Below the pieces are notes generated by a model. It was not told the origin of the DNA, did no database searches, and saw only the letters and a list, made by a program, of their open reading frames with translations. Position numbers and translations under genes: made by a program. Below, in pieces: positions 26,175 to 34,794 of a DNA stretch of 64,000 bases; the stretch's first letter is position 1, and every line of letters begins with the position of its first letter. This stretch comes from Proteinivorax tanatarense (GTDB lineage: Bacteria; Bacillota; Proteinivoracia; Proteinivoracales; Proteinivoracaceae). Location: the NCBI RefSeq assembly GCF_040267685.1, contig NZ_CP158367.1, positions 1,922,001-1,986,000 on the forward strand, read 5' to 3'.

Positions 26175-26588
26175 TTATTTTTTGTTTACCCTTTTTTGAT
26201 TGTTATCTTTCATAAATAATGATATCGCTAGAATTAGTGTTGAGATTCCTAGGCCTAAGTAAAATTCTGGATAGGTTAAGTTTATGCTTTCTTTTATGCT
26301 CACTGTTCCAGTGACGGTCATGTAATGCCAAAAAAAGAAAAAGTATATCTTTACTGCTATTATCCCTGTGATTGAGCCTACACATATCCATTTACTAACT
26401 TTTTTGTTAAAAGGATACCAAAGTCCAATTAAAAATAATCCTATGGCAATTAACGTGATAGGGTGAAGCAACACTATAGTCCCTCTTACCTCTTGAATTT
26501 TTCTTGCTCCGCCAAACCAACTAAGAAACATCGTGGCAATGTTAATTAACAGTAGTATAGTCAAAATGATTTTTTTCTTTGCTCCCAT
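26175..26588 (-). CDS. Four-helix membrane protein, unknown
   Basis: The 137-residue protein has four hydrophobic segments (near residues 7-23, 40-57, 67-88 and 108-127) with short charged ends and a lysine-rich C-terminus. I recognise no family. AGGAGGAGAAAA precedes the ATG, so translation is well supported. It lies downstream of the ABC-2 permease on the same strand but with a 230-base gap that contains no clear gene. Confidence 0.55.
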   Translation of the reverse strand: MGAKKKIILTILLLINIATMFLSWFGGARKIQEVRGTIVLLHPITLIAIGLFLIGLWYPFNKKVSKWICVGSITGIIAVKIYFFFFWHYMTVTGTVSIKESINLTYPEFYLGLGISTLILAISLFMKDNNQKRVNKK

Positions 26589-26819
26589 TTTTCTCCTCCT
26601 AACTCATTTCTCCACGCTTTTAGTCTATTTTGCCGTTGCAAAAGTTTTTTTAAAAAAACTTATTTGCTCACTGTTCGTTACATTATATACAGTAATTTTA
26701 ATATTTAATGTTATTAGCCGACACCTGCTTATTGTGTAAGGATTTGCTTTTCTCCTATTAAGTTTTTATTTACTGGCTTAAGATATGTACGTTTTGATTT
26801 TAATTATTTTCTCCCTTTA

Positions 26820-28466
26820 TCAAAATTCCATCTTGTCCCATGCCTTTGCCCCTAGTCTGTAGGTGTATGTTAGCTGAAGTACTATTGTTACTATTGCTAT
26901 AGTGGCAATAGTAGGCATGTTTAATATGACATTTATCCATGAGCTTGAAAAAAGAGGTTTAGCTTGGTATAAAATAAAAAGTCCTATTGTTAAAATCAGA
27001 TATATTGCTGGTGCCACAAAGGATATTAGTCCTCCAAGAAAATTTTGTTTTTTATAATAACACTGATAGTATATGATTTCATAGGATTGATTTAGAGTTG
27101 TATAACCAAGGAGTATTATTAGTTGTATAAGTACTATTGTTATCAGGGTAAACATGGTTTGTTGTATAGAAAACAACAAACCGGATAATCCCATGCTTAA
27201 TATAACGGCTGAAGGAACATAATTCATTATCAGCCTCGCTGTTAATACATCTTTTGCTTTTAAAGGTAAAAATTTTAGTATTGAAAATTGATATTTTGCT
27301 GCATATGGATTCAAGATGATTTCGCTGCTAATCAATAGTACCGATGTTCCTGTTGTAACTAAAAACATTCCGCCCAGCATTGCTGCAGAAATTATCAAGT
27401 TGAAACTTATATCACTTGAAGATAGATAAAATAGCATTGCTATATATAGTCCATATAAAACCAGCGCTCCAGCCATGATGTCGTAATTTTTTGTCGCTCT
27501 TATCCATTCATTTTTTACAACACAAAAAATAGGATGTAAGTTGTTAGAGGCAACTTTTAAATTACGTTTTGACTTTAGCTTTTTGTTTTTTTGTTTGTGT
27601 TTAACGTATGAGTTATTCATCCATCCTGTAAAAAAATTATGTTTTGCTATAAAATATGTTAAAAACAGTATAAAAGTTGCCACTGCTAACAAATATGCTA
27701 AAGGTTTTAGTGCAGCAACTTTAAAACCTGAGGCAATTTGAGTTAAAAGTTCAGCCCCTGACACAAAAGGGATTATCAAAATAATTGACTCTTCAGTTAT
27801 GACTCTCTCTGCCAACTTAATTATAGGCTGAGGAATTTGCAAAATATCAGTAAGAACTATACCCCATACCAAAACAAAAGCTAAGAAATTTCCTATATTT
27901 ACTATGTATCTGTAACTTTTTATAGACAGTTTTTTTAAAAGAAGCATACCGATAATAATGCCAATACTTGCTGCCATTGCTGCCACAATAAAATAAACGA
28001 TAGGCAAAAGAATATAAAAAAAAGTTGTGGCATTTATTGAGATAGCTAACGATATATAAAAAGGAAAAAAAAGCAGAGATTCTTTACCTATGCTTATAAA
28101 TGTATGATTAATCAATTTAAAAATAAGAATAACGCCAGGATTTAACGGCGTAGTGACAAAATAGTTTAGGTCAGGAGATTTGTAAAAATTAGCAACTAGA
28201 TTTGTTAGGCTTGAAAACAGTTGAAAGGTGAATAGTATTGCAAAGCTAATAATGAAAATTAGAGCTAATATAACCTGTATTTCTTGCTGAGGAACATTTT
28301 GCAAATCATAAAAAAACCTTGCATTTAAGAAACGAACTACTAGTACAAAAAAAGTAATTATAGCTAGGAAAAATGCTATAGATGTGGCAGCTTGTTTTTT
28401 ATTACCAAAAAATCTATTTACAAACATAATCCACTGCATTTTATATAATAATAGTAAGTTATTCAT
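26820..28466 (-). CDS. ABC-2 type exporter permease, large
   Basis: A 548-residue protein with about twelve hydrophobic helices in two halves joined by a basic linker (KHKQKNKKLKSKRNLK near residue 290). The loop FYKSPDLNYFVTTPLNP near 92 is typical of large putative ABC exporter permeases of Firmicutes. The ATPase gene ends 6 bases upstream, so this is its membrane partner. Substrate unknown. Confidence 0.8.
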   Translation of the reverse strand: MNNLLLLYKMQWIMFVNRFFGNKKQAATSIAFFLAIITFFVLVVRFLNARFFYDLQNVPQQEIQVILALIFIISFAILFTFQLFSSLTNLVANFYKSPDLNYFVTTPLNPGVILIFKLINHTFISIGKESLLFFPFYISLAISINATTFFYILLPIVYFIVAAMAASIGIIIGMLLLKKLSIKSYRYIVNIGNFLAFVLVWGIVLTDILQIPQPIIKLAERVITEESIILIIPFVSGAELLTQIASGFKVAALKPLAYLLAVATFILFLTYFIAKHNFFTGWMNNSYVKHKQKNKKLKSKRNLKVASNNLHPIFCVVKNEWIRATKNYDIMAGALVLYGLYIAMLFYLSSSDISFNLIISAAMLGGMFLVTTGTSVLLISSEIILNPYAAKYQFSILKFLPLKAKDVLTARLIMNYVPSAVILSMGLSGLLFSIQQTMFTLITIVLIQLIILLGYTTLNQSYEIIYYQCYYKKQNFLGGLISFVAPAIYLILTIGLFILYQAKPLFSSSWINVILNMPTIATIAIVTIVLQLTYTYRLGAKAWDKMEF

Positions 28467-28472
28467 ATATTT

Positions 28473-29219
28473 TTATTCACCTACTTTTTTTCCAGCTTCT
28501 TGTTGGGTTATATTAACGAAAACTTCTTCTAAAGTTGCTTTTGTTTTCGCTTTTTGTTGAAGTTCTTCTAAGGTCCCGATTGCCACTAATTTTCCCTTTG
28601 AAATAACAGCTATCCTATCACAAATCTGCTCTGCTATTTCCATTATATGGGTAGTTAAAAGAACGGCTGTATTTTCTTTATAGGCCATATGTTTTATTAT
28701 GTCTTTTGCCTTTTTTGCGCTAACCGCATCCAGCCCTAAAGTTGGTTCATCTAAAAGTAGAATATTAGGATTATGAATTATTCCTGCTATAAGTGCTATC
28801 TTTCTTCTCATACCTCTGGAGTAAGTCTCTATAAGTTCATCAGCTTTTTCCTCTAGCTCAAAATCAAGTAACATTTTTTCTATTCTTTGCTGCCTTTGCT
28901 TTGGAGATAAATTATAAACTTCTCCGACAAACTCCAAAAACTGCCTTCCGGTAAGTTTTTCATATAAAAAAGGGTCATCAGGAACATAACCTAGCTGCCT
29001 TTTTGCTTCAGTAGGCTCTTTTATTATGTCGTAATCACAGAGAGTAACGCTGCCTTGAGTGGGAATTAACATGCCGCTGCACACTTTTATAGTAGTCGTC
29101 TTACCTGCACCATTGGGTCCTAAAAACCCCAATATTTCGCCAGATTTAATTTCAAAATCTATTCCGTCAACAGCTACTATGCTTCCATAGCTTTTATGTA
29201 AATTTGATACTTTTAACAT
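28473..29219 (-). CDS. ABC transporter ATP-binding protein (ABC-2 exporter)
   Basis: The 248-residue ATPase shows Walker A GPNGAGKTT, signature YSRGMRRKIAL in place of the usual LSGGQ, Walker B ILLLDEPTLGLD and the switch TTHIME. The degenerate signature and the C-terminal extension are common in ABC-2 exporters (drug, polysaccharide or lantibiotic type). ATG at 29219 has AGGAGG 6 bases upstream; a TTG six codons earlier would overlap that site. It is co-transcribed with the large permease that follows. Confidence 0.92.
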   Translation of the reverse strand: MLKVSNLHKSYGSIVAVDGIDFEIKSGEILGFLGPNGAGKTTTIKVCSGMLIPTQGSVTLCDYDIIKEPTEAKRQLGYVPDDPFLYEKLTGRQFLEFVGEVYNLSPKQRQQRIEKMLLDFELEEKADELIETYSRGMRRKIALIAGIIHNPNILLLDEPTLGLDAVSAKKAKDIIKHMAYKENTAVLLTTHIMEIAEQICDRIAVISKGKLVAIGTLEELQQKAKTKATLEEVFVNITQQEAGKKVGE

Positions 29220-29244
29220 TTCTAACCTCCTAAGCAAAATATTT

Positions 29245-29388
29245 TAGATAATTACAAAAACATACTCCATATAACAGTCTTTTTATAAATACATTCTCCG
29301 AACCCTAGTGTCATTTTAGATACCAAGGTTCATTTCTAGGTGACATATTAATCAGGAGTTTATAATCTGAACATTTTGCAATTGCCTA
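29245..29388. repeat. Dispersed inverted-repeat element, copy A
   Basis: The left end TAGATAATTACAAAAA is a degenerate form, and the right end ATTTTGCAATTGCCTA the exact complement, of the end motif TAGGCAATTGCAAAAT found at 40425 and 55531. The interior contains CCCTAGTGTCA, shared with the 55531 copy. No gene is inside. It lies upstream of the ABC-2 ATPase. Confidence 0.5.
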
Positions 29389-29567
29389 TAATTATTTTAT
29401 CACTATCTATCAACTATGTTAACAATTTTTTGAAATCTACTACTTGTTTACTCTAAGCATAGCTATGACAAAGTCCTAACCTTTTAGATTCAGTAACTTT
29501 AATTAAAGCTAATCATATTATAACTGAGGCATTGTAAAACAATAAGCTTTGAGAAAGGGGGATTTAA

Positions 29568-30038
29568 ATGTCTTATACAATTTCAGCTACTAACCAAAAC
29601 AATCAAGTTGGTGCAGGTAATGTATCGTTAATTGTCACTGAAGAAAATATTTTTGATGTTCTTGATATGGTTCCAGGACAGGAAGAAACTGGCCAGATTA
29701 CTGTGACAAATGATGGTGAAGTTAATGTTAATTATTTTATTTTTGCTGATTGGAAGCCTGCTAACGAAGAAACTTCTACAGTACAGGCCCAAATTCTAGC
29801 TGATCGGTTGCAAGTAAGGATTGAAGATGATGAGCAAAACGAGCTTTATGACGGTTCATTATCTGGACTATCCGAAGTTGAAGGAACCGAAGCACTTGGT
29901 TTAGAAGACCCCGACGACTCTGATGAATTAACTTTTACTATAACTTTGCCCGAGGATGTAGGAAATGTTGTGCAGAATATAAACATAACAGTAGATCTAG
30001 TATTTGTTGGTGAAGCTGTAGAGGAAGAAAACGACTAA
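29568..30038 (+). CDS. TasA/camelysin-like protein without signal peptide
   Basis: The 156-residue acidic protein has the plan of the M73/TasA beta-sandwich: a strand-rich start, FDVLDMVPGQEETGQITVTN near residue 28 with the typical PG.......V.N, and a C-terminal strand pair ending in VDLVFVG. Family members form extracellular fibres or spore-coat layers. Unlike them it has no N-terminal secretion signal, starting straight with MSYTISATNQNNQ, so it may be a spore-coat or intracellular protein. GAAAGGGGGATTTAA precedes the ATG. Monocistronic, with its own terminator. Family assignment is by pattern and could be wrong. Confidence 0.5.
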   Translation: MSYTISATNQNNQVGAGNVSLIVTEENIFDVLDMVPGQEETGQITVTNDGEVNVNYFIFADWKPANEETSTVQAQILADRLQVRIEDDEQNELYDGSLSGLSEVEGTEALGLEDPDDSDELTFTITLPEDVGNVVQNINITVDLVFVGEAVEEEND

Positions 30039-30045
30039 AATATAA

Positions 30046-30075
30046 AAAAACAGCGGGAGCATATCCGCTGTTTTT
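30046..30075. terminator. Bidirectional terminator between TasA-like gene and nagB
   Basis: AAAAACAGCGG and CCGCTGTTTTT form an 11-bp stem with an 8-base loop, giving U-tracts in both directions between convergent genes. Confidence 0.85.
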
Positions 30076-30078
30076 CCT

Positions 30079-30807
30079 TTACTTAAGTAGCTTACCTGCC
30101 TGTTCATCTACCAGAAGAATCAAATCTTGGTGGGTTTGCAACAATGATGCTGGTACCTTTGTTGTTACATGTCCTGAAGTCATTTGTGCTATTGCTTCTG
30201 CCTTATTCTCACCCGATGCTAATAAAAGTATTTTTTTTGCTTTCATAATTGTAGCAATTCCAATCGATATAGCTTGTTTTGGGACTTGACAGCTTGATTC
30301 AAAAAAGCGGCTATTAGCTTCTATTGTCTGAGATCTTAAGTCCACTAGATTAGTTAAGACATTAAGGCTATCGTCAGGCTCATTAAAACCTATATGGCCA
30401 TTTTCTCCAATTCCTAACACTTGAAAGTCTATTCCACCACATTTTGATATTTTATCTTCATAGGTGTAACATTCTGTTACAACATTCTTTGCGTTTCCTT
30501 TGGGAAGATGACATTTAAAAGGTGGTATATTTATATGGTCAAAAAAGTTGTTTTTCATATAAGAGTTGTAGCTTTGAGGATGGTCAGGTGATAGCCCGTA
30601 GTATTCATCTAAGTTAAATGTGGTTACTTTAGAAAAGTCAACTTCATTTCTTTTATACATTTCAATTAAGTTTTTATACATTCCTAAAGGGGTGCTTCCA
30701 GTAGCTAAACCTAGAACTGAGTCAGGTTTTAATAATATCTGGCTGGCTACGAGCAACGATGCCTTTTTTGACAAAGATTCATAATCTTTTTCTATAATTA
30801 TTCGCAT
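30079..30807 (-). CDS. nagB: Glucosamine-6-phosphate deaminase
   Basis: The enzyme (242 residues, standard length) turns glucosamine-6-phosphate into fructose-6-phosphate and ammonia, feeding amino sugars into glycolysis. Motifs: LGLATGSTPLGMY near residue 33 for the phosphate, NLDEYYGL with the catalytic Asp, and GIGENGHIGFNEP near 130 with the catalytic His and Glu. ATG at 30807 has AGGAGG 9 bases upstream; the frame is open further but lacks a ribosome site. No nagA neighbour is present, so the gene appears isolated. Confidence 0.95.
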   Translation of the reverse strand: MRIIIEKDYESLSKKASLLVASQILLKPDSVLGLATGSTPLGMYKNLIEMYKRNEVDFSKVTTFNLDEYYGLSPDHPQSYNSYMKNNFFDHINIPPFKCHLPKGNAKNVVTECYTYEDKISKCGGIDFQVLGIGENGHIGFNEPDDSLNVLTNLVDLRSQTIEANSRFFESSCQVPKQAISIGIATIMKAKKILLLASGENKAEAIAQMTSGHVTTKVPASLLQTHQDLILLVDEQAGKLLK

Positions 30808-31003
30808 AAAAGAACCTCCTCCCTTTTGTTTATTAAAAGGTAAAACTTTATAAAGTCCTATGGCTAATCCTGCCCAGTTTGTCGTGCCCAATTGGGTTTG
30901 CTGCATACTAGCTAATTTCTAAAGGGTAGCCTTACAACACTATTAGACGTATTACCTTTTTTAGAACTTAATTGTAAAGCTTGTACAAAGAATCTAGCTA
31001 GTC

Positions 31004-32566
31004 TTATATTAGTTTTTTTATCCTTCCTTCCAGTTCTTTCAGCGTAAAAGGCTTTATAATATAATCGTCTATTCCCATTTTTAACCCCTTGATAATTTCA
31101 GCTTTATCTTTGGTTTCACCTAAAAGCAACGATTTTGTTTCTTTGTCAGAAAGCTCTTGGTATACATTAGATTGTTCGATATCAGAAAAACCTATATCTA
31201 CTATTGCTATATCAATTTTATAGTTTTTCAAAAGATGGGATGCTTGACATACATTATCAGCATGATTAACAGACAACTTTAGGTTCTTTAAACGATTTTC
31301 TAATAATTTTTCCAAAATAGGATCTTTTAATACTAGCAAGGCACTTTTCTTTTTATGGGAAGCTATTGTTTCGGTATATAAAGAGATGTTATTTTTAGAG
31401 CTATTTTTCACAGTATAGAGAGCTTTGTCCGCGTCATTTATAACATCTTCAAGTGCATGGTTTTCACCATTCTTTTCTGATATGCCACAACTAAATTTAA
31501 CTTCTATAGATATATTCTCTTCTTCCTCACATTGTATTTTGTTCTGAGATACTACATCTTTTATTTTTTTTATTATTTTATAGGCGTTTTCTTTAGATGT
31601 ATTTGGAAAAGCCAATACAAATTCATCTCCGCCAAATCTAAACAACTTATCTTCAGATCTTATATTTTCACTAATTAACTGACAAAATTTAGTCAGTACT
31701 TTATCACCAGTTAGGTGTCCATATGTATCATTAATTGTTTTAAAATCATCTAAGTCAATAAATGCAAGAGAAAAAGCATTTAGTTCTTTAGAAAACATAT
31801 TAAAATATCTTTTGGTATATGCACCAGTAAGGGCATCAGTATTCACATCTTTCTGATGATGCTCTTTCTTTTTCAAAATTTGCTCTGTTCTAGCCTTAAG
31901 TTCTATATCCTTAATTGGTTTTATCAAAAGATCTTCCACACCTTTTTGTAAGGCGATAACTTTTTTCTCTAAATTTTCCTCCTTGGACATTAATATTATT
32001 GATGTATATGGAGAGTTTTTTTCAATTTCATCTACCAGCTCTAAGTTATTATTTCCTCGTATTTCTGTTTCAGCTATGACAATATCTATGTTTTGGTTGT
32101 TAATTACATCTAAAGCTTTTTCCGTTGTAGAAGCTATGTTAACTTTATATCCTTCTTGGTTAAATAAAGTATCTAAGGTATCCAAAGTTACTACATCTTT
32201 ATCTAAAATAAGAATATTTCCTGTATATGTAAACCTAGTGTACTCTTGGTTTAAGCTATTTTTTTCTTTTTCCAGTAAATCATTTATTTTTGTATAAAGT
32301 TTTGCCATTCCCAAAAGGAGTAAAGAATAGGAGTAGTGCTTTTCACTCCAAGAGCATTTATCCGCCTTTAACCATTTTTTACAGCTATGTGCCAGCTGAG
32401 TTAACTCATTGAGCTGTAGTTTTTCACTTTCAATAGAAAGAATGTCAAAAAAATTTTCTAGTTTTTTTCTTGACTTAGGCGTTTGATTTACTCTATACTC
32501 CAACAGCGTAATAATGGCATCATTTATTTTTTCTCTCTGTTCAATATAAAAATTACTTAAGTTCAA
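31004..32566 (-). CDS. Response regulator with REC-GGDEF-REC architecture (diguanylate cyclase)
   Basis: A 520-residue soluble protein: a helical N-terminus of about 110 residues, receiver domain 1 (115-235), GGDEF domain (244-400) and receiver domain 2 (408-520). The cyclase has an intact GGDEF at 312-316 and an RxxD inhibitory site (RSED) five residues before it, so it should make c-di-GMP with product inhibition. Receiver 1 has Glu166 where the phosphorylated Asp should be (DIVIAETEI), while receiver 2 keeps Asp457 (DIAIVDI). So only the second receiver can be phosphorylated in the normal way. Start is TTG at 32566, 9 bases after AAGGGG; a TTG two codons earlier is possible. Confidence 0.88.
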   Translation of the reverse strand: MNLSNFYIEQREKINDAIITLLEYRVNQTPKSRKKLENFFDILSIESEKLQLNELTQLAHSCKKWLKADKCSWSEKHYSYSLLLLGMAKLYTKINDLLEKEKNSLNQEYTRFTYTGNILILDKDVVTLDTLDTLFNQEGYKVNIASTTEKALDVINNQNIDIVIAETEIRGNNNLELVDEIEKNSPYTSIILMSKEENLEKKVIALQKGVEDLLIKPIKDIELKARTEQILKKKEHHQKDVNTDALTGAYTKRYFNMFSKELNAFSLAFIDLDDFKTINDTYGHLTGDKVLTKFCQLISENIRSEDKLFRFGGDEFVLAFPNTSKENAYKIIKKIKDVVSQNKIQCEEEENISIEVKFSCGISEKNGENHALEDVINDADKALYTVKNSSKNNISLYTETIASHKKKSALLVLKDPILEKLLENRLKNLKLSVNHADNVCQASHLLKNYKIDIAIVDIGFSDIEQSNVYQELSDKETKSLLLGETKDKAEIIKGLKMGIDDYIIKPFTLKELEGRIKKLI

Positions 32567-32657
32567 TTTCAAGCACCCCTTATTATCGGAAAAAAGTCTT
32601 TATTATATTTTATATGAATTGCAGAAATAATTAAATAGATTTTTAAAATAATTATAA

Positions 32658-32695
32658 AACGTCAAATCTTCTCATGTTCAAGAAGATTTGACGTT
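32658..32695 (-). terminator. Terminator of the AarF-like gene
   Basis: A perfect 15-bp stem from AACGTCAAATCTTCT and its complement with an 8-base loop. It overlaps the stop codon and is followed on the minus strand by TTTTATAATT. Confidence 0.85.
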
Positions 32696-34283
32696 ACATT
32701 TTTCCTGAGCGTATTATAAAGAATATTAATACTAATCCCATAAGACCGGCCCCTAAGTAACCAATCAACCCTATGGCAGACACACCATAAATACTTGGAC
32801 CGGCTTCGGCTACGATAACAATTGATGAGGCCATTATTAAAGATGAGGTTATCAAGCCCAGAACTATTCTATTACCCGTTTTACTTATTTCTTTAATTCC
32901 CCGCTCTAGGTTTGTATGTTCCATTTGCACCTTTATTTCATTGCGGGAAAGTTTGTTAAGCACTTCCAGAAAAGTTTGAGGAATCTTTAAACCAGCAGAT
33001 GCTGTATCATAAATTCCCTTCAACTGCCTTAACGCTTCTTTTTTGATGTTCTCCGGCTTTAACATTTGCTCTCTGACATAAGGGGCCATTAACTCTATTG
33101 CATTAAAGTTAGGGGTAAGTTCTGAAATAACTCCTTCAAGGGTAAGCATTGCTTTAGCTAAAAGTGCTACATTTTTGGGGATTGCTATATTGTTTTTTAA
33201 ACATACATCAAAGCTATCTTGGATTGCCTTAACCACATCTATATCATGTAAAGGTTGGTCTAAGTAGCTATCATGAATAACTTGAACATCACTGGCTAGT
33301 TTATTTTTGTTAATAGAACCTTTTATCACTCCCACTCTTATGATACTTTTAACAACTTTGTCTATATCTTTTGAAACTATAGAATGGAGTAGTTGGTTAA
33401 ATCCTTCACGTTGCTCTTTTGGAATTGATCCCATAGCTCCAAAATCGATAAAAGCTATTTTGTTTTCGGAAATTATTATGTTGCCGGGGTGAGGGTCTCC
33501 ATGAAAAAAGCCTTCTTCCAATACTTGATGGGCAAAATTATAAACCAGCTTTTCTATTATATCGTCTATATAGTATCCTTTTTCTTTTAATAATTTAGTA
33601 TCGCTCAGTTTTATTCCATCGATATATTCCATTACCACAAGGTTTTTTGTAGTATACTTCGGATAAACTTTAGGAGCTTTTATAAATTTAAATCCTTTGT
33701 TGTTTTTTCTAAACTTTTCAATATTTCTTGCTTCATTTTCAAAATCTAGTTCTTTTAAAATATGCTCCCATAACTCTTCTATTATCTCATCGGCTTTAAT
33801 CACTTCTGTCCTGACTAAATTAGGAATAATTTGAATAAATAGGGTGAATCTTTTAAGTAAATGTAAATCCTGTGCTAATGTTTTTTCTATTTTAGGTCTT
33901 TTTAGTTTAAGAACTACCTTTTCACCTGATTTTAATCTAGCAGTGTGAACTTGAGCAATTGACGCTGAGGCTATAGGCTTAAGATCAAAATCACTAAACT
34001 CTTTATTTACATCTATTTTTAATTCTTTTTCGATTATTGTTTTAACTTGTTCCTCATCTAGCCTTTTAGCATTATCCTGAAGTTTTTGAAATTCTGCTAT
34101 ATATTCAGGGGATAAAATATCTGGCCTTGTTGACAGGATTTGGCCTACTTTTATAAAGGTCGGTCCTAACTCCTCAAAAGCTTTTCTAATTTGGCTGGGG
34201 TTTGCTCCGCCATCTTTGATACCATGTTTTATAAATACCGATACTATTTGCTGAAACCGCTGTCTGTTAGTTTTAGTTTTCAT
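32694..34283 (-). CDS. AarF/UbiB (ABC1) family atypical kinase
   Basis: The 529-residue protein has all landmarks of the family: KVGQ in the N-terminal extension (TFIKVGQILSTRPD), the alanine-rich loop ASIAQVH that replaces the P-loop, the lysine in VVLKLKRP, HGDPHPGN in the catalytic loop and IDFGAMG at the metal-binding site. Two hydrophobic helices close the chain. Such ATPases support quinone or other prenyl-lipid metabolism and membrane-lipid homeostasis. The gene follows the phasin-like gene by 16 bases; a hairpin between them can cover its ribosome site. Confidence 0.9.
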   Translation of the reverse strand: MKTKTNRQRFQQIVSVFIKHGIKDGGANPSQIRKAFEELGPTFIKVGQILSTRPDILSPEYIAEFQKLQDNAKRLDEEQVKTIIEKELKIDVNKEFSDFDLKPIASASIAQVHTARLKSGEKVVLKLKRPKIEKTLAQDLHLLKRFTLFIQIIPNLVRTEVIKADEIIEELWEHILKELDFENEARNIEKFRKNNKGFKFIKAPKVYPKYTTKNLVVMEYIDGIKLSDTKLLKEKGYYIDDIIEKLVYNFAHQVLEEGFFHGDPHPGNIIISENKIAFIDFGAMGSIPKEQREGFNQLLHSIVSKDIDKVVKSIIRVGVIKGSINKNKLASDVQVIHDSYLDQPLHDIDVVKAIQDSFDVCLKNNIAIPKNVALLAKAMLTLEGVISELTPNFNAIELMAPYVREQMLKPENIKKEALRQLKGIYDTASAGLKIPQTFLEVLNKLSRNEIKVQMEHTNLERGIKEISKTGNRIVLGLITSSLIMASSIVIVAEAGPSIYGVSAIGLIGYLGAGLMGLVLIFFIIRSGKM

Positions 34284-34290
34284 AGTTTAG

Positions 34291-34316
34291 AAGATACCTT
34301 TATGATAAGGTATCTT
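34291..34316 (-). promoter_or_regulatory. Hairpin over the AarF ribosome binding site
   Basis: AAGATACCTT (34291-34300) and AAGGTATCTT (34307-34316) pair perfectly around 6 bases. On the minus strand the second arm reads AAAGGTATCTT and contains the only Shine-Dalgarno-like sequence before the aarF start. The stem also covers the end of the phasin-like gene, so ribosomes translating that gene could open it. Confidence 0.4.
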
Positions 34317-34605
34317 CTTCCTCCTCTAACCGTTCAATTCGAGTTTTTAATTGGTCAATATCTTCTTTTGTTGCTAAGTTAAACTTTTCAATAAGGCCTT
34401 TGACGGTATTTAGTTCTGCAAACTCTTGAGAAGTTTGGTCTGCTTTTTCAGTAAATTTATTTTTCAATTCTTGGTTTAACTCTTTGCCTTGCTGCACTGT
34501 TATTTCACCTTTATCTACCATTTCTTCAACTAAATCCGTTGCTTTCTCATAAGTGAAAGTTGCAGTTCCTAGCCCAGCTAAAAGTATTTTTTTCAATGTA
34601 CCCAT
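34300..34605 (-). CDS. Phasin-like small helical protein
   Basis: The 101-residue protein starts with a hydrophobic KKILLAGLGTATFTYEKATDLVEEMV and continues as amphipathic helix and coiled coil to a heptad-like RIERLEEEEDTLS. This is the phasin-like (polyhydroxyalkanoate regulator) family that in Firmicutes sits directly before an AarF-like gene, as here. A structural or chaperone role at a membrane or lipid surface is likely; storage polymer genes are not visible. The two genes form one operon. Confidence 0.8.
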   Translation of the reverse strand: MGTLKKILLAGLGTATFTYEKATDLVEEMVDKGEITVQQGKELNQELKNKFTEKADQTSQEFAELNTVKGLIEKFNLATKEDIDQLKTRIERLEEEEDTLS

Positions 34606-34754
34606 CTTTTTAACCCCCTTTTTAACTTTATTTATTTTGCATGATTATATAACTTAAGGCTATAAATGTCAAATTGCTCTAAAATAACTTATTTTTATCA
34701 TCTTTACTTATAATATACATTTTTATATATAAAATATACATTAGACTTAAGCAA

Positions 34755-34779
34755 AGCCCATTGCCAGAGGCAATGGGCT
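34755..34779 (-). terminator. Terminator of the second PFOR
   Basis: AGCCCATTGCC and GGCAATGGGCT form an 11-bp stem with a 3-base loop, 15 bases after the PFOR stop codon. Confidence 0.8.
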
Positions 34780-34794
34780 ATTAGCTTATGCTAT

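Noticed and set aside
24912-26588. cas genes beside the CRISPR array
   Set aside because: Both flanks code for small membrane or regulator proteins; no Cas1, Cas2, Cas3, Cas6 or Cas10 motif is found in any frame.
30808-31003. glmS-type ribozyme or other riboswitch before nagB
   Set aside because: No conserved core seen; only a short CCCAATTGGG palindrome.
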